DNA of 64,000 nucleotides, from contig JAGWVU010000001.1 of NCBI GenBank assembly GCA_018970725.1, positions 124,001 to 188,000 on the forward strand, in the 5' to 3' direction. The position numbers were made by a program, and so were the translations under genes. Positions 16,641 through 25,869 of the stretch are shown in pieces. Below the pieces are notes generated by a model, which was not told the origin of the DNA, ran no database searches, and saw nothing but the letters and a program-made list of their open reading frames with translations. How positions within the stretch are numbered: position 1 is the first letter of the stretch; each line of letters begins with the position of its first letter. Origin of the DNA: Verrucomicrobiota bacterium. Its GTDB lineage: Bacteria > Verrucomicrobiota > Verrucomicrobiia > Verrucomicrobiales > DEV007.

Positions 16641-17954
16641 ATGACGCCGCGTTTCCCAGGTTTTTGCGCCACGTCCGCCCACGACATCAGCCGCCGTGCC
16701 TTCCTCTCCCATTCGCTCGCCGTGGGTTCCGGGGCGTTGCTCGGCACCGCCGGCGCGGTTCATGCCTTGGATGAGGATTCCGTGAACGCCGCTCTGCGGG
16801 CCACCGGAAAAAGTGTCATCCTCCTGTGGTTGGCGGGTGGCCCCAGTCAACTCGAAACCTGGGACCCCAAGCCGGGCCGTCCCACTGGTGGACCGTTTGC
16901 CTCGATCCCCACGTCCGTCCCCGGTGTCCATCTTGGCGAACTGATGCCGGAGATGGCCCGTCGGATGCACAAGCTCACGCTCATCCGCTCGGTGAATTCA
17001 CGCGATGCCGGGCATGGAACCGCCGCCGAGATGATGCTACGCGGGCGCAAGAACGAGGCCGCACTCATGTATCCGGACATCGGTTGCCTGATTGCGAAAG
17101 AGTTGGGACGGGCGGACTCGAAGGTGCCCGGGTATGTGTCGTTTTATTCCCAGACCGAGGGACGCGGGAATACCAACGCCACCCCGTCGTTTCTTGGGGC
17201 CCAATACGCGCCGATGATCCTGAACGATGGCATGATGCCTCCGAATTTGTCGCGGCTGGCGAACATCACCAGTGCGGATCATCGGGACCGGGCGCAACTT
17301 CGTGACCTCCTCAGCGCCCGCTTCGCCGACAACCGTGGGTTGGAGGCCGTCCGGAGCCATGCCAGCGCCTACGCCCGGGTCCATGGACTGATGAGCAGTG
17401 AGCCGCTCTTCGATATTGCGCAAGAGCCCGAGTCGATTCGCCAGCGCTACGGGCCGAGCTTGTTCGGTCAGCAAGTCTTGATGGCACGGCGGATGGCCGA
17501 GGCCGGCGTGCCCTTCATCCGGGTCGCGCGTGCTTGGTGGGATAGTCACGGACAGAATTTCGAAACCCATCAGGAAATGGTCCCCGAACTCGACCACGTC
17601 ATGGCCACACTGATGGATGACTTGGAGCAACGCGGCATGCTGGAGTCCACCCTTGTTCTGGCCATGGGAGAGTTCGGGCGCACCCCGGCCATCAATCCGA
17701 GCCTCGGTCGCGACCATTTCGCGGCGGCTTGGAGTGTCGCGATGTTCGGTGCCGGGCTGCAGGGCGGCGCGGTCTTTGGCCGCACGGATCCGGATGGGCA
17801 GACCGTGGCGGAGGGCGAGGTCGGCCCCGGGGAGATCTTCGCCACGGTTCTGGCGGCGGTCGGAATTGATCCCGAGAAAGAATATCTCGTCGGCTCGCGC
17901 CCCGTGCCTCTGGTGAACCCCGGCATCAAGCCCATTCGGTCCCTCCTCGCATGA
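16641..17954 (+). CDS. DUF1501 protein (sulfatase-like fold), Tat-type signal
   Basis: A 437-residue protein with a Tat-like signal (ISRRAFLSHSLAVGSGALLGTAGAVHA). The DUF1501 landmarks are KSVILLWLAGGPSQLETWDPKP, LTLIRSVNSRDAGHGTAAEMMLRG, FGQQVLMARRMAEAGVPFIRV, WDSHGQNFETHQEMVPELDHVMATLMDDLEQRGML, MGEFGRTPAINPSLGRDHF and a C-terminal GIDPEKEY. The Asp/His positions resemble the alkaline-phosphatase/sulfatase superfamily metal site. It is probably translocated folded and active in the periplasm together with the DUF1549 partner. An in-frame TTG overlaps the previous stop, but the ATG at 16641 is the better start. Its last codons overlap the WD40 start by four bases. Confidence 0.9.
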   Translation: MTPRFPGFCATSAHDISRRAFLSHSLAVGSGALLGTAGAVHALDEDSVNAALRATGKSVILLWLAGGPSQLETWDPKPGRPTGGPFASIPTSVPGVHLGELMPEMARRMHKLTLIRSVNSRDAGHGTAAEMMLRGRKNEAALMYPDIGCLIAKELGRADSKVPGYVSFYSQTEGRGNTNATPSFLGAQYAPMILNDGMMPPNLSRLANITSADHRDRAQLRDLLSARFADNRGLEAVRSHASAYARVHGLMSSEPLFDIAQEPESIRQRYGPSLFGQQVLMARRMAEAGVPFIRVARAWWDSHGQNFETHQEMVPELDHVMATLMDDLEQRGMLESTLVLAMGEFGRTPAINPSLGRDHFAAAWSVAMFGAGLQGGAVFGRTDPDGQTVAEGEVGPGEIFATVLAAVGIDPEKEYLVGSRPVPLVNPGIKPIRSLLA

Positions 17955-18934
17955 AAATCACGGAACTCACAAGATCCGGGCGCAAGGACATCGTTTTTTG
18001 TGTCGCCCGGACCGCGGACGGAGCCCTCTGTGCGGGCACTTCCGAAGGCAAGGTGCTCGGCGTGGACCCGGGCGGAGCCAGGGCCGATGCGGTTTTCTCG
18101 GGAGCCCCCCACACCAGTTATGTCACCGGCCTGGCGCGCGCCCGCCACCGTTTGATTTCCGGCAGCTATGACCGCCATCTCATCTGGTGGGATGGCTCGC
18201 GCTCCACGCAACTCTTCCGCAAGCCCGCCCATGAGAAGTGGATTCGCAAGGTGTGCGCCAGTCCGGATGGAACCACCGTCGCGTCCGTGGCGGATGACAT
18301 GGTGGCCCGGATTTGGGACGCGGAAACCGGGGCGCTCCGGGCGGAACTGAAGGGACACGCTCCCGAGACGCCCCATCACTACGCTTCCATGCTCTTCACC
18401 TGCGCCTTTGACCCCAGCGGTGACCTTCTGGCCACGGCGGACAAGGTGGGCCGGATCATCGTGTGGAACGTGGCCAAAGGTGAAGTCGTCCAGACGATGG
18501 ACTCTCCCGGGATGTATACCTGGGATCCGACCCAGCGGAGGCATTCGATTGGCGGCATTCGTTCACTGGCCTTCTCGCCGGACGGCAAAACACTGGTCGC
18601 GGGCGGGATCGGGACCATTGGAAACATCGATCACCTTGCCGGCAACGCGCGGATCGAGGTATTCGAGTGGCGCTCCGGGCAGTCCGTTGCCGTGGTGGAG
18701 ACCGGGCAGGTAAAGGGATTGGTCAACCAGCTCGCTTTCGCGGCCGGGGGCGGCTGGCTCCTCGGGGCCGGAGGAGACAACAAGGGGCTCCACCTCCTGG
18801 TGAACTGTGCCACATGGAAGCTGGAATTCGAGGAAACCTGCGCCTTCCACGTTCACGATTTTCTCCTCGACCCGGGCGGCTCCCAATACACTGCCGTGGG
18901 GCACCAGGGCATTTGCCTAAACGGAATCTCCTGA
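17951..18934 (+). CDS. WD40-repeat protein
   Basis: A 327-residue protein made of beta-propeller blades: FCVARTADGALCAGTSEGKVLGVD, RLISGSYDRHLIWWDG, KVCASPDGTTVASVADDMVARIWDAETG, FTCAFDPSGDLLATADKVGRIIVWNVAKG, SLAFSPDGKTLVAGGIG and two weaker ones near the end, so six or seven blades. There is no signal peptide, which is odd because the two preceding operon genes are exported; it may stay cytoplasmic. The start codon overlaps the DUF1501 stop (ATGA). In other PVC bacteria WD40 domains are often fused to PSD1 proteins, so this free-standing copy may replace that domain. Its 3' end overlaps the convergent Nudix gene by 18 bases. Confidence 0.85.
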   Translation: MKITELTRSGRKDIVFCVARTADGALCAGTSEGKVLGVDPGGARADAVFSGAPHTSYVTGLARARHRLISGSYDRHLIWWDGSRSTQLFRKPAHEKWIRKVCASPDGTTVASVADDMVARIWDAETGALRAELKGHAPETPHHYASMLFTCAFDPSGDLLATADKVGRIIVWNVAKGEVVQTMDSPGMYTWDPTQRRHSIGGIRSLAFSPDGKTLVAGGIGTIGNIDHLAGNARIEVFEWRSGQSVAVVETGQVKGLVNQLAFAAGGGWLLGAGGDNKGLHLLVNCATWKLEFEETCAFHVHDFLLDPGGSQYTAVGHQGICLNGIS

Positions 18935-19498
18935 TGCCTTCATTTGAAGCCGGGCCAGCTTGAGTCGGAGCAAACCGGCGATCGAAAGGGCGTCCCGAAT
19001 CTCTCCGTTCTCCGCCATGGCGAACGCTTCGTCCAAGGGCAGACGGCGCACCATCAGTTGCTCCGTGGGCTCCGGCTCCGCCCCGTGGAAGGTCAGATCG
19101 GTCGCCACAAAGAGGTAGCCCTCCTCGTCGGTGACGGAATTCGAGGTTTGGACGCCGCTGAGCAGGATCTCGAGCCGGCCCGTGTGCAGGCCGACTTCTT
19201 CGAGCAACTCCCGCCGCGCCGCCGCCTCCAGGCTCTCTCCCTCCGGGGCACCGCCCTCGGGGATTTCCCACTCATACCGGTTCAGGGTATAACGCCATTG
19301 ACCTACCAACCACGTGTAACCTTCTTCATCCACCGGGATCACGCCCACCGCGCGGTTGCGGAACTGGACCACTCCATAAATCCCGGGTCCCCCCCGGGGA
19401 TTGAGCACCTGATCCTCAATCACCCGGATCCAAGGATTTTCATAGACCGTGCGCCGACCCAAAGTCGTCCACGGATTCTCCTGCTCGCGATCCTTCAT
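18917..19498 (-). CDS. Nudix hydrolase, ADP-ribose pyrophosphatase-like
   Basis: A 193-residue Nudix protein. The box GGAPEGESLEAAARRELLEEVGL is complete, and the preceding strand pair (GVIPVDEEGYTWLVGQWRYTLNRYEWEIPEGG) together with the N-terminal YENPWIRVIEDQV is the ADPRase/NudF type dimer architecture. After the box, LSGVQTSNSVTDEEGYLFVATDL and GAEPEPTEQLMVRRLPLDEA are consistent. Such enzymes split ADP-ribose and related sugar nucleotides in the cytoplasm. The gene overlaps the end of the WD40 gene tail to tail and begins three bases from the stop of the MDR oxidoreductase, so the two may be one transcript. Confidence 0.88.
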   Translation of the reverse strand: MKDREQENPWTTLGRRTVYENPWIRVIEDQVLNPRGGPGIYGVVQFRNRAVGVIPVDEEGYTWLVGQWRYTLNRYEWEIPEGGAPEGESLEAAARRELLEEVGLHTGRLEILLSGVQTSNSVTDEEGYLFVATDLTFHGAEPEPTEQLMVRRLPLDEAFAMAENGEIRDALSIAGLLRLKLARLQMKASGDSV

Positions 19499-19501
19499 TG
19501 A

Positions 19502-20494
19502 TCAGGCGGAAAACACGATTTTCCCAAACTGCCGACCTGCATCCATCTTGCGGAAGCCATCGGCCCCGTCCCGCAGGGCAAAGACTTCGTCGATGACCGG
19601 CCGGATCCGGTGACGGTTTACCAACGCGGTCATCGCGGCAAAGTCCGAGGGTGAACCCATCGTCGTGCCCAACAAGTTCAGTTGGTTCCAGAAAATCTTG
19701 CGCATCGGAATCGCCTCCAGCGGACCAGCGGTGCCACCGTAATTGACGATCCTCCCACCCGGCTCACAGACGTCGATCAAACCGGAGAACCCCGGGCCTG
19801 CGGAACCATCAATGACCACCTGAACGCGGCCGAAGCGTTCCGGCACTTGGTTTGGCCAATCGGGATCGGTGTAGAGAAAGCCGCACTCCGCGCCCAACTT
19901 CGCGGCACGCTCCAGTTTTTCGGGAGAACCTGAGGTTACGGCGACTCTCGCGCCCGCCGCAAGGGCAAACTGCAGGGCGAAGAGGGCAACGCCTCCTCCG
20001 ATCCCGGTGACCAAAACCCGCTCGCCTGGTTGAACCCGGGCCCTTGAAAAGAGCGCCCGCCAAGCGGTGAGCCCGGCCAGAGGCAGCGCCGCCGCCTCAA
20101 AGGGCGTGAGATGCTCCGGACTTGGGGCCAATTGAGCCGCGGGTATTACGATCTCTCCGGCGAAGGTCCCCTGACGCGGCATCCCCAAAATGGTGAAACC
20201 CGGTGCCTGCACTGTTTCGCTGCCGCCCCAGTCAAAGCTCGGATTGATGATGACCGACCGCCCCAACCACGCGCCGTGATCCGAGGAAGTCTCCACCACG
20301 ACGCCGCTGCCGTCCGAGCCCGGAACCACGGGATACACCACGCCGGGGTAGAGACCCTTCGTCATCCAGACATCCCGATGGTTCAGCGCCGCAGCCGTCA
20401 TCTGCACCCTGACGTCTCCAGGCTCCAACTCCGGGGAAGGCATTTCCCTCCACACGGGCAGACTTCCTTCGCTCTCCAGCACGAGGCAATTCAT
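19502..20494 (-). CDS. zinc-type alcohol dehydrogenase/quinone oxidoreductase (MDR)
   Basis: A 330-residue medium-chain dehydrogenase/reductase. The GroES-like domain is visible in LEPGDVRVQMTAAALNHRDVWMTKGLYPG and YPVVPGSDGSGVVVE. The Rossmann domain has RVLVTGIGGGVALFALQFALAAGARVAVTSGS (NADP-binding GxGGG), then VQVVIDGSAG, GRIVNYGGT and GTTMGSPSDF. The catalytic-zinc cysteine of true alcohol dehydrogenases is not obvious (SDGSGVV replaces the CDHxG-type motif), so a zinc-independent reductase is more likely. The open frame extends 29 codons upstream over the end of the next gene; the ATG at 20494 fits the family. The stop is three bases from the Nudix start. Confidence 0.85.
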   Translation of the reverse strand: MNCLVLESEGSLPVWREMPSPELEPGDVRVQMTAAALNHRDVWMTKGLYPGVVYPVVPGSDGSGVVVETSSDHGAWLGRSVIINPSFDWGGSETVQAPGFTILGMPRQGTFAGEIVIPAAQLAPSPEHLTPFEAAALPLAGLTAWRALFSRARVQPGERVLVTGIGGGVALFALQFALAAGARVAVTSGSPEKLERAAKLGAECGFLYTDPDWPNQVPERFGRVQVVIDGSAGPGFSGLIDVCEPGGRIVNYGGTAGPLEAIPMRKIFWNQLNLLGTTMGSPSDFAAMTALVNRHRIRPVIDEVFALRDGADGFRKMDAGRQFGKIVFSA

Positions 20495-20550
20495 GAGCGC
20501 GACCCTAGACGACCCAACCGCTCCTGCAACTCCGGCCTTGAGCTGAACGG

Positions 20551-23500
20551 TCATCGAAGAACCAGCTCGTACCCGAACCAACCCGGTTCATGGATCAACC
20601 GGACCTCGCCGTCGACCATCGATGGCGGGCGCACGGTTGGCTCCCCTTGGTCCAGCGGGAGGCAACGGACCGACACCAATCGATCCGCCGTGAAATCCAA
20701 TAGGACGGGGCGAAGCCGGATTTCAAAGGGCGCGCTGTCCGGAAGCGGGACCAGAAGGAAGCCGGCCTTGGTCTTCTCCAAGCGGAAGCCACCGTTGGTT
20801 GACGCCCAACCGACGTCGGTCAACGGAAGCGCCTCCTTCCGGCTCTCCGGCGGTCGCGCCCGTCCCCCGGCATCCAATTCCGACATGAATGCGAGTTCTT
20901 CCACCACGCCGTCCTCGATCCGTTCGATCTTCAACTGCCCTGCCCGCCCCGCATAGCCGCGGTAGGGCCCGTCCGTGATCGTCCGGCTTGCCGACAGCGC
21001 AAGCGGTCGGCCCGTCGGCGTCACCAAGGCCAGCGCTGCTGGGAAGGTGCCAACGGCTAAATCATCGAGGGAGAACTCCGCGCCGGAAACAACCCTGCCG
21101 AACCATTCCGCGGGCGGAGATGCGGCGTGCAAGTCCACCTGCAACAAGGGCACCCCCGGGTTGGACCCGGAAAACAGAAGGAGGATCGGGCGGGTCCCGT
21201 GAGGCAACGGTCCGGCAATGTTCCAATCAACCTCCACTCGCGCCATTCCTTCGGCCAGCAGCTCCCACCGGCAATCGCTCGGACAAGGCGGCTCGGTGGG
21301 ACGGGAATCCACCACATGCACATAACGGCTCGCGGGAGTTTCCAAGTGCTCGATCACCTCGCCACTTGTTCCCACTTTCCGCCCCGCCTCCAACCCGGAA
21401 GCCGCCACCCGGAAACCCCAAGGCGCCAGCCGATGGCCTCCGATCTCCCACGGCTGGGCGGTCCAATTCGTCCAACACTCCGTGTCCGGTCCCCTGCGGC
21501 ATTGGAGCCGGTCATGGCTGGGAGAAGAGGGTTTGACCTCCGAAAGCGCGGTTCCGGAGATCGCGGAAAGAATCGGCCGCAGATACCAGGCGCGGCGCAC
21601 CATCTCCCGCCCCCAATCCCGATGCCCCGTCACCAACGCCTCACCCGTCAGCAGCGCCGCCAACTCCGCCTTGGGGCCGGCCCCGTCCGGGAACGGACGG
21701 AGCACCCGCGGGCTTTCCATTGTCGACCACGGCACCGGGACCAGCGGGGCGGCCACGTCCACGGGCGGCAGAATCACCCCGTCAGCCATCGTCGGCACCC
21801 ACGAACCTGTCGACCTCGCGAGGAGCCATCCGCCCGGAGGCAATGCGGACCTCCGCGAGGACATCGTCCGCTCCCAAGCCGCATTCATCGCCGCGGGAGG
21901 GAACCAATGTCCCCGACGATCGGAGAATCCGCTGGAAAGCGCGTCACACGGTCCGAGCACCAACAGGTCCGGTTTGGCCAGCCCGGCCATGGTCCCCGAA
22001 CGAAGGCGATCGGGGCGCAGGAGGTAGCGGCCGGATCGCCCTCGGATGGGGTCACCACCCGGCCCAAAAGCGACATCGGCGTAATCGAAAGATTCCGACA
22101 GCGGCGAAATCTCGGAACTTTCCTCGTCGAAGCCCCAAGCAGAGCCGGATTGGTGGAGAAAGTCCTCCAGTTCCCGAAACTTTTCCGGTGGCTCGATTGC
22201 CCGATGGCGCAGGATCACCCCCTTCGGTCCCTGGTCATACCGCTGCAATTCCGCGAGCCGATCCCGGACAAAGTCGGATCCCGGAACTTCCAAGTCCAAC
22301 CAAAGCCTCTGTAACGAACCGCTCGCCGCAGACGACTTGGTTTCGATTTGCGCCACCGTCCCGAACGAAGAGTTCGGTCCAGCGAACAAACGAATCCCCT
22401 CGGAACGGGTGGCCATGACACCCGGAGAACGCAAATTCGGGGCCAACCGCATTTCAGCGAGCGGTCCGAGGGCCGAAGCCAGCAGGTGCATGTTTCCTGG
22501 AAATTCGAGGGCGATCGCGGCACCGCGCAACTCATTCCGAGCGGCATCCGCCGCGCCCAAGGCCGCGGTTTCCACCCGGATCCCGCGCCCTCCAATCATG
22601 GCGACGGGGCTGGGATCGGTCGATCCAATCCCCAGGGACACGATCTCATCCTGGGAGGTGGCCCGGATCTCCACCCCGTCGGCGCCACCGCGCACTTCAA
22701 TTCGCACCATGGTCCCCCAAGCGCCGCAACTGAGGTAATGCTCGTAGGCGAGGCTCCCTTTGCCGCTTCCCCCGTCCGGTTTGCTCAAATCCACCTCAAG
22801 CGGTGGAGATGGTCCCTCCTCCACGACCCCGGCGGGCAGTCGCACCGTCAAGCGCAGCCCGTGGAAGGAAAGCCGATGCGGCTCCGGCCCGGCCACGAGG
22901 AACCACCCGTCCAAAAGTCCCTGATCTCCCGGGATGACCGCCACTCTGAACGCATCAGGCGCCGAACCCATCCGGAAGATGGCCCCCTCCACGGGTTCAT
23001 CCTCCGTCCGGATGTAGTCCATTAAGGCATCCAACCGCCAACGCTCCAACAAACCGTTGAGTCCGGAAAGCTCCCCGGGGAGAACCAAATCGACCGCCTT
23101 GCCCTCTCCCGCCGGAACGGCCAGGGCCGTCTCCGGCCCCTCGGGAAAGTCCACCCGCAAAACCCGCGCGACCCGCAGCATGCCTTCGCCGCCCCCGGAG
23201 ATCTCGGCAAAGGCGTGGATCGGATAGTCGCCGCGAACCGCACCTTTGGAGACCGCGACGGAAAAGGCGGTTTCGAAGGTCTGCGCCGCCTCCACCCGGA
23301 AGGGAATCTCCGTGGCCCCCAAGGGGGTGATGTCGTCCGTCGGACCCGCGATCAACACCTTTCCGGACAGAGCTGAATCTCCCTCGTTTCGCAGCCGAAC
23401 CCGGACCGGAACCGGCGTCCCCGGAACCGCGACCACGGGAAGATCGAGCAAAGTCAGTGTAAGCCGGTGCATCCCGGTTTCCCATGACGGCGAGGCCCAA

Positions 23501-23634
23501 GCATCCCCGCCAGCCGCCATCAGCAGTCCAACGAACACCAGCCACCGGAGCCGTCCGAGCGGGCCCGTTGATCGATGGAATTTAACTGCGCCTGAACGGA
23601 GCCGGGGCCTGAGGCGCTGGAAAGGGACGGGCAC
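20551..23634 (-). CDS. large secreted orphan protein
   Basis: A 1027-residue protein that I cannot assign. An N-terminal basic stretch is followed by the signal-anchor-like LRWLVFVGLLMAAGGDAWA. The next 100 residues look like an immunoglobulin-like or NPCBM-like beta domain (LPVVAVPGTPVPVRVRLRNEGDSALSG). Later segments are beta-rich with many Trp residues, including CGAWGTMVRIEVRGGADGVEIRA, which looks like a sugar-binding or glycoside-hydrolase-associated sandwich, and AWYLRPILSAISG, which could belong to a helical barrel. A second beta-rich part near the C-terminus ends FGYELVLR without an anchor. The codon pattern is like that of the neighbours. It sits 56 bases upstream of the MDR gene on the same strand. 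An extracellular carbohydrate-active or structural protein is a guess. Confidence 0.7.
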   Translation of the reverse strand: MPVPFQRLRPRLRSGAVKFHRSTGPLGRLRWLVFVGLLMAAGGDAWASPSWETGMHRLTLTLLDLPVVAVPGTPVPVRVRLRNEGDSALSGKVLIAGPTDDITPLGATEIPFRVEAAQTFETAFSVAVSKGAVRGDYPIHAFAEISGGGEGMLRVARVLRVDFPEGPETALAVPAGEGKAVDLVLPGELSGLNGLLERWRLDALMDYIRTEDEPVEGAIFRMGSAPDAFRVAVIPGDQGLLDGWFLVAGPEPHRLSFHGLRLTVRLPAGVVEEGPSPPLEVDLSKPDGGSGKGSLAYEHYLSCGAWGTMVRIEVRGGADGVEIRATSQDEIVSLGIGSTDPSPVAMIGGRGIRVETAALGAADAARNELRGAAIALEFPGNMHLLASALGPLAEMRLAPNLRSPGVMATRSEGIRLFAGPNSSFGTVAQIETKSSAASGSLQRLWLDLEVPGSDFVRDRLAELQRYDQGPKGVILRHRAIEPPEKFRELEDFLHQSGSAWGFDEESSEISPLSESFDYADVAFGPGGDPIRGRSGRYLLRPDRLRSGTMAGLAKPDLLVLGPCDALSSGFSDRRGHWFPPAAMNAAWERTMSSRRSALPPGGWLLARSTGSWVPTMADGVILPPVDVAAPLVPVPWSTMESPRVLRPFPDGAGPKAELAALLTGEALVTGHRDWGREMVRRAWYLRPILSAISGTALSEVKPSSPSHDRLQCRRGPDTECWTNWTAQPWEIGGHRLAPWGFRVAASGLEAGRKVGTSGEVIEHLETPASRYVHVVDSRPTEPPCPSDCRWELLAEGMARVEVDWNIAGPLPHGTRPILLLFSGSNPGVPLLQVDLHAASPPAEWFGRVVSGAEFSLDDLAVGTFPAALALVTPTGRPLALSASRTITDGPYRGYAGRAGQLKIERIEDGVVEELAFMSELDAGGRARPPESRKEALPLTDVGWASTNGGFRLEKTKAGFLLVPLPDSAPFEIRLRPVLLDFTADRLVSVRCLPLDQGEPTVRPPSMVDGEVRLIHEPGWFGYELVLR

Positions 23635-23701
23635 AGGATCACCCTAGCCTTGACCCGCATGCTGGCAAACGGGAAAACCGATGCCTTCCCTCATCAGGGG
23701 G

Positions 23702-24271
23702 TCACCCCGGAAAATCGAGGAAATTCCGCAGGATCTGCTTGCCCTCGGTCGTGAGGATCGATTCCGGGTGAAATTGGACGCCGAAAATGGGAAAATCCCG
23801 GTGGCGCAGTCCCATCACTTCCCCCTCTTCCGTCTCCGCCGTGATCTCGAGTTGGGACGGGATGCTGCCGCGTTCCACGATCAGCGAGTGGTAGCGGGTG
23901 GCAACAAACGGATTGGACAGTCCTTTGAACAAGCCATCGCCATGATGGTGGATCAGCGAGGTTTTCCCGTGCATGAGCCGGGGGGCCCGGATCACATCCG
24001 CCCCGAAGACATGCCCGATGCACTGGTGCCCGAGGCAGACCCCGAGAATCGGGAGACTGGCCCCGAACTCCCGGATCACTTCGTTGCTGATTCCCGCCTC
24101 CCGCGGTGTGCAGGGGCCGGGAGAAATGCAAATTCGTTCCGGCGCAAGGTCACGGATCCCGTCGAGGCTGATCCGGTCGTTGCGATGAATCTCCATCCCG
24201 GCCCCCAACTCCCCGAAGTATTGGACGAGGTTGTAGGTGAACGAATCGTAGTTGTCTATAACCAGCAGCAT
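23702..24271 (-). CDS. trpG: anthranilate/aminodeoxychorismate synthase glutamine amidotransferase subunit
   Basis: A 189-residue class I glutamine amidotransferase. It begins [21 protein letters not shown], has PGPCTP, the nucleophile Cys79 in GVCLGHQ, and the His168/Glu170 pair in VQFHPES. The subunit releases ammonia from glutamine for chorismate amination by TrpE. The same protein can serve PabB in folate synthesis, so pabA is an equally good name when only one copy exists. It lies ten bases after trpE on the same strand, which supports the anthranilate role. Length and motifs are normal. The rest of the trp operon is not in the window. Confidence 0.92.
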   Translation of the reverse strand: MLLVIDNYDSFTYNLVQYFGELGAGMEIHRNDRISLDGIRDLAPERICISPGPCTPREAGISNEVIREFGASLPILGVCLGHQCIGHVFGADVIRAPRLMHGKTSLIHHHGDGLFKGLSNPFVATRYHSLIVERGSIPSQLEITAETEEGEVMGLRHRDFPIFGVQFHPESILTTEGKQILRNFLDFPG

Positions 24272-24282
24272 GTGGATCGGGT

Positions 24283-25806
24283 TCAGAGCGTCGGCCCCGT
24301 CAAGGTCCGCGCGTGTTCGACCGCCCGGATCAAGGCGCGCGCCTTGTTGACGGTTTCCTGGTATTCACTGGCCGGGTCCGAATCCGCCACCACCCCCGCG
24401 CCGGCTTGAATATAAACCTTCCCGTCTTGGACCACGGCGGTGCGCAGGGCGATGCATGAGTCCAGATTCCCGTCGAACCCAAAGTAGCCGACCGCGCCCG
24501 CGTAGGCCCCGCGCCGGCTCTTTTCCATCTCCTGGATGATCTGCATGGCCCGCACCTTGGGCGAACCTGAAACCGTTCCGGCCGGGAAAGTGGCCCGCAT
24601 CACATCGTAGGCGCTGTGGGACGGATCGAGGGTGCCCTCGACGTTGGAGACGATGTGCATCACATGGCTGTATTTCTCGATCGTCATCAGGTCCGACACT
24701 TTGACGCTGCGGTAGCAAGCCACCCGTCCCACATCGTTCCGGGCCAAATCGACGAGCATGATGTGCTCCGCGCGCTCCTTGGGGTCCGCCAGAAGATCCT
24801 CGGCCAGCGCCTCGTCTTCCGCTTCCGATGCCCCGCGCCTGCGGGTTCCGGCGATCGGCCGGATCTCGATCTTACCGTGGATCGAGCGGACATGAATCTC
24901 CGGAGAACTTCCCACGAGGGAAAAACCGTGATCGAAGCAGAGGCAGAACATGTAGGGCGAGGGATTGATGTGCCGCAGGGCCCGGTAAAGTTCCACCGGT
25001 CCCCCCTCGTAATCCACCTCGAACCGCTGGGACGGCACCACTTGGAAGGCATCTCCGGCCAGAATGTATTCCTTGGCGCAGCGCACCATGGCCTCGTATT
25101 CCTCGCGGGTCGTGTTGCTCCGGAAGGGCGGATCGCCCGTGCCGGGTCCCACCGCGCTCATCGGCTCGAAAGCCAGCGTGGTGCGCAACCGGCCAATGAT
25201 TTCCTCGATTCTCCGCAAGGCCCAGGCGTAGCCGGCTGCCGCGTCTTCATGTTCGTCGAGAAAGACGTTGGCCACGATTTGCAGCAGCCGGTAACGGTGA
25301 TCAAAGGCGACCAAGGTATCCGCCAACATGAAGACCATGTCCGGCAGGCCCAATTGATCGTTCTCCGAGGCCGGAACGGTCGGCTCGAAGAAACGGACCA
25401 TGTCATATCCTAAATAACCCACCGCGCCGCCGCTGAAAGGAGGCATGCCCGGCACTTCCACCGGGCGATAAGCTTTCATGAGCCGCTCCAGTTCCTGCAG
25501 CGGATCTTCGGTCTCCGGCAACGTATGGACGGTGGTGCCGGTGCGGCCCCGAACCTCCACTTCACGGCCCCGGGCGGTGAACACAAAGCGAGGGTTGTTG
25601 CCGAGGAACGAATAGCGCCCGATCTGGTCGCTCTTCTCCGCGGACTCGAGAAGAAAGCTGCAGCCGCCTTCCGCCATCAGTTTCTGAAACGCGGACACCG
25701 GCGTTTCATAATCCGCCGTGAATGAGGCGCTCACGGGCACAAGGTTGCCCCGGGCCGCGAAGCTGACGAATTCGGCAAAGGCTGGCTGGGCTTGGAGGGG
25801 ATCCAT
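24283..25806 (-). CDS. trpE: anthranilate synthase component I
   Basis: A 507-residue chorismate-binding enzyme. The N-terminal half has the anthranilate synthase I lid pattern ([25 protein letters not shown], the LLES segment that binds tryptophan in regulated enzymes). The C-terminal catalytic half has [68 protein letters not shown] and [13 protein letters not shown]. It makes anthranilate from chorismate with ammonia from the TrpG subunit encoded ten bases downstream. The frame can start seven codons earlier at a TTG, but the ATG at 25806 is preferred. No Trp-rich leader peptide is visible upstream, so attenuation of the E. coli kind is unlikely. Confidence 0.93.
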   Translation of the reverse strand: MDPLQAQPAFAEFVSFAARGNLVPVSASFTADYETPVSAFQKLMAEGGCSFLLESAEKSDQIGRYSFLGNNPRFVFTARGREVEVRGRTGTTVHTLPETEDPLQELERLMKAYRPVEVPGMPPFSGGAVGYLGYDMVRFFEPTVPASENDQLGLPDMVFMLADTLVAFDHRYRLLQIVANVFLDEHEDAAAGYAWALRRIEEIIGRLRTTLAFEPMSAVGPGTGDPPFRSNTTREEYEAMVRCAKEYILAGDAFQVVPSQRFEVDYEGGPVELYRALRHINPSPYMFCLCFDHGFSLVGSSPEIHVRSIHGKIEIRPIAGTRRRGASEAEDEALAEDLLADPKERAEHIMLVDLARNDVGRVACYRSVKVSDLMTIEKYSHVMHIVSNVEGTLDPSHSAYDVMRATFPAGTVSGSPKVRAMQIIQEMEKSRRGAYAGAVGYFGFDGNLDSCIALRTAVVQDGKVYIQAGAGVVADSDPASEYQETVNKARALIRAVEHARTLTGPTL

Positions 25807-25869
25807 GAACAGAGGGGCACCAACCAAACACGCTTTCCGCCATTTGCATGGACAAAATGAGGCCCTCGC

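Noticed and set aside
25807-25869. Possible tryptophan leader peptide before trpE
   Set aside because: The short frame has only a single Trp codon and no terminator/antiterminator stems are evident.
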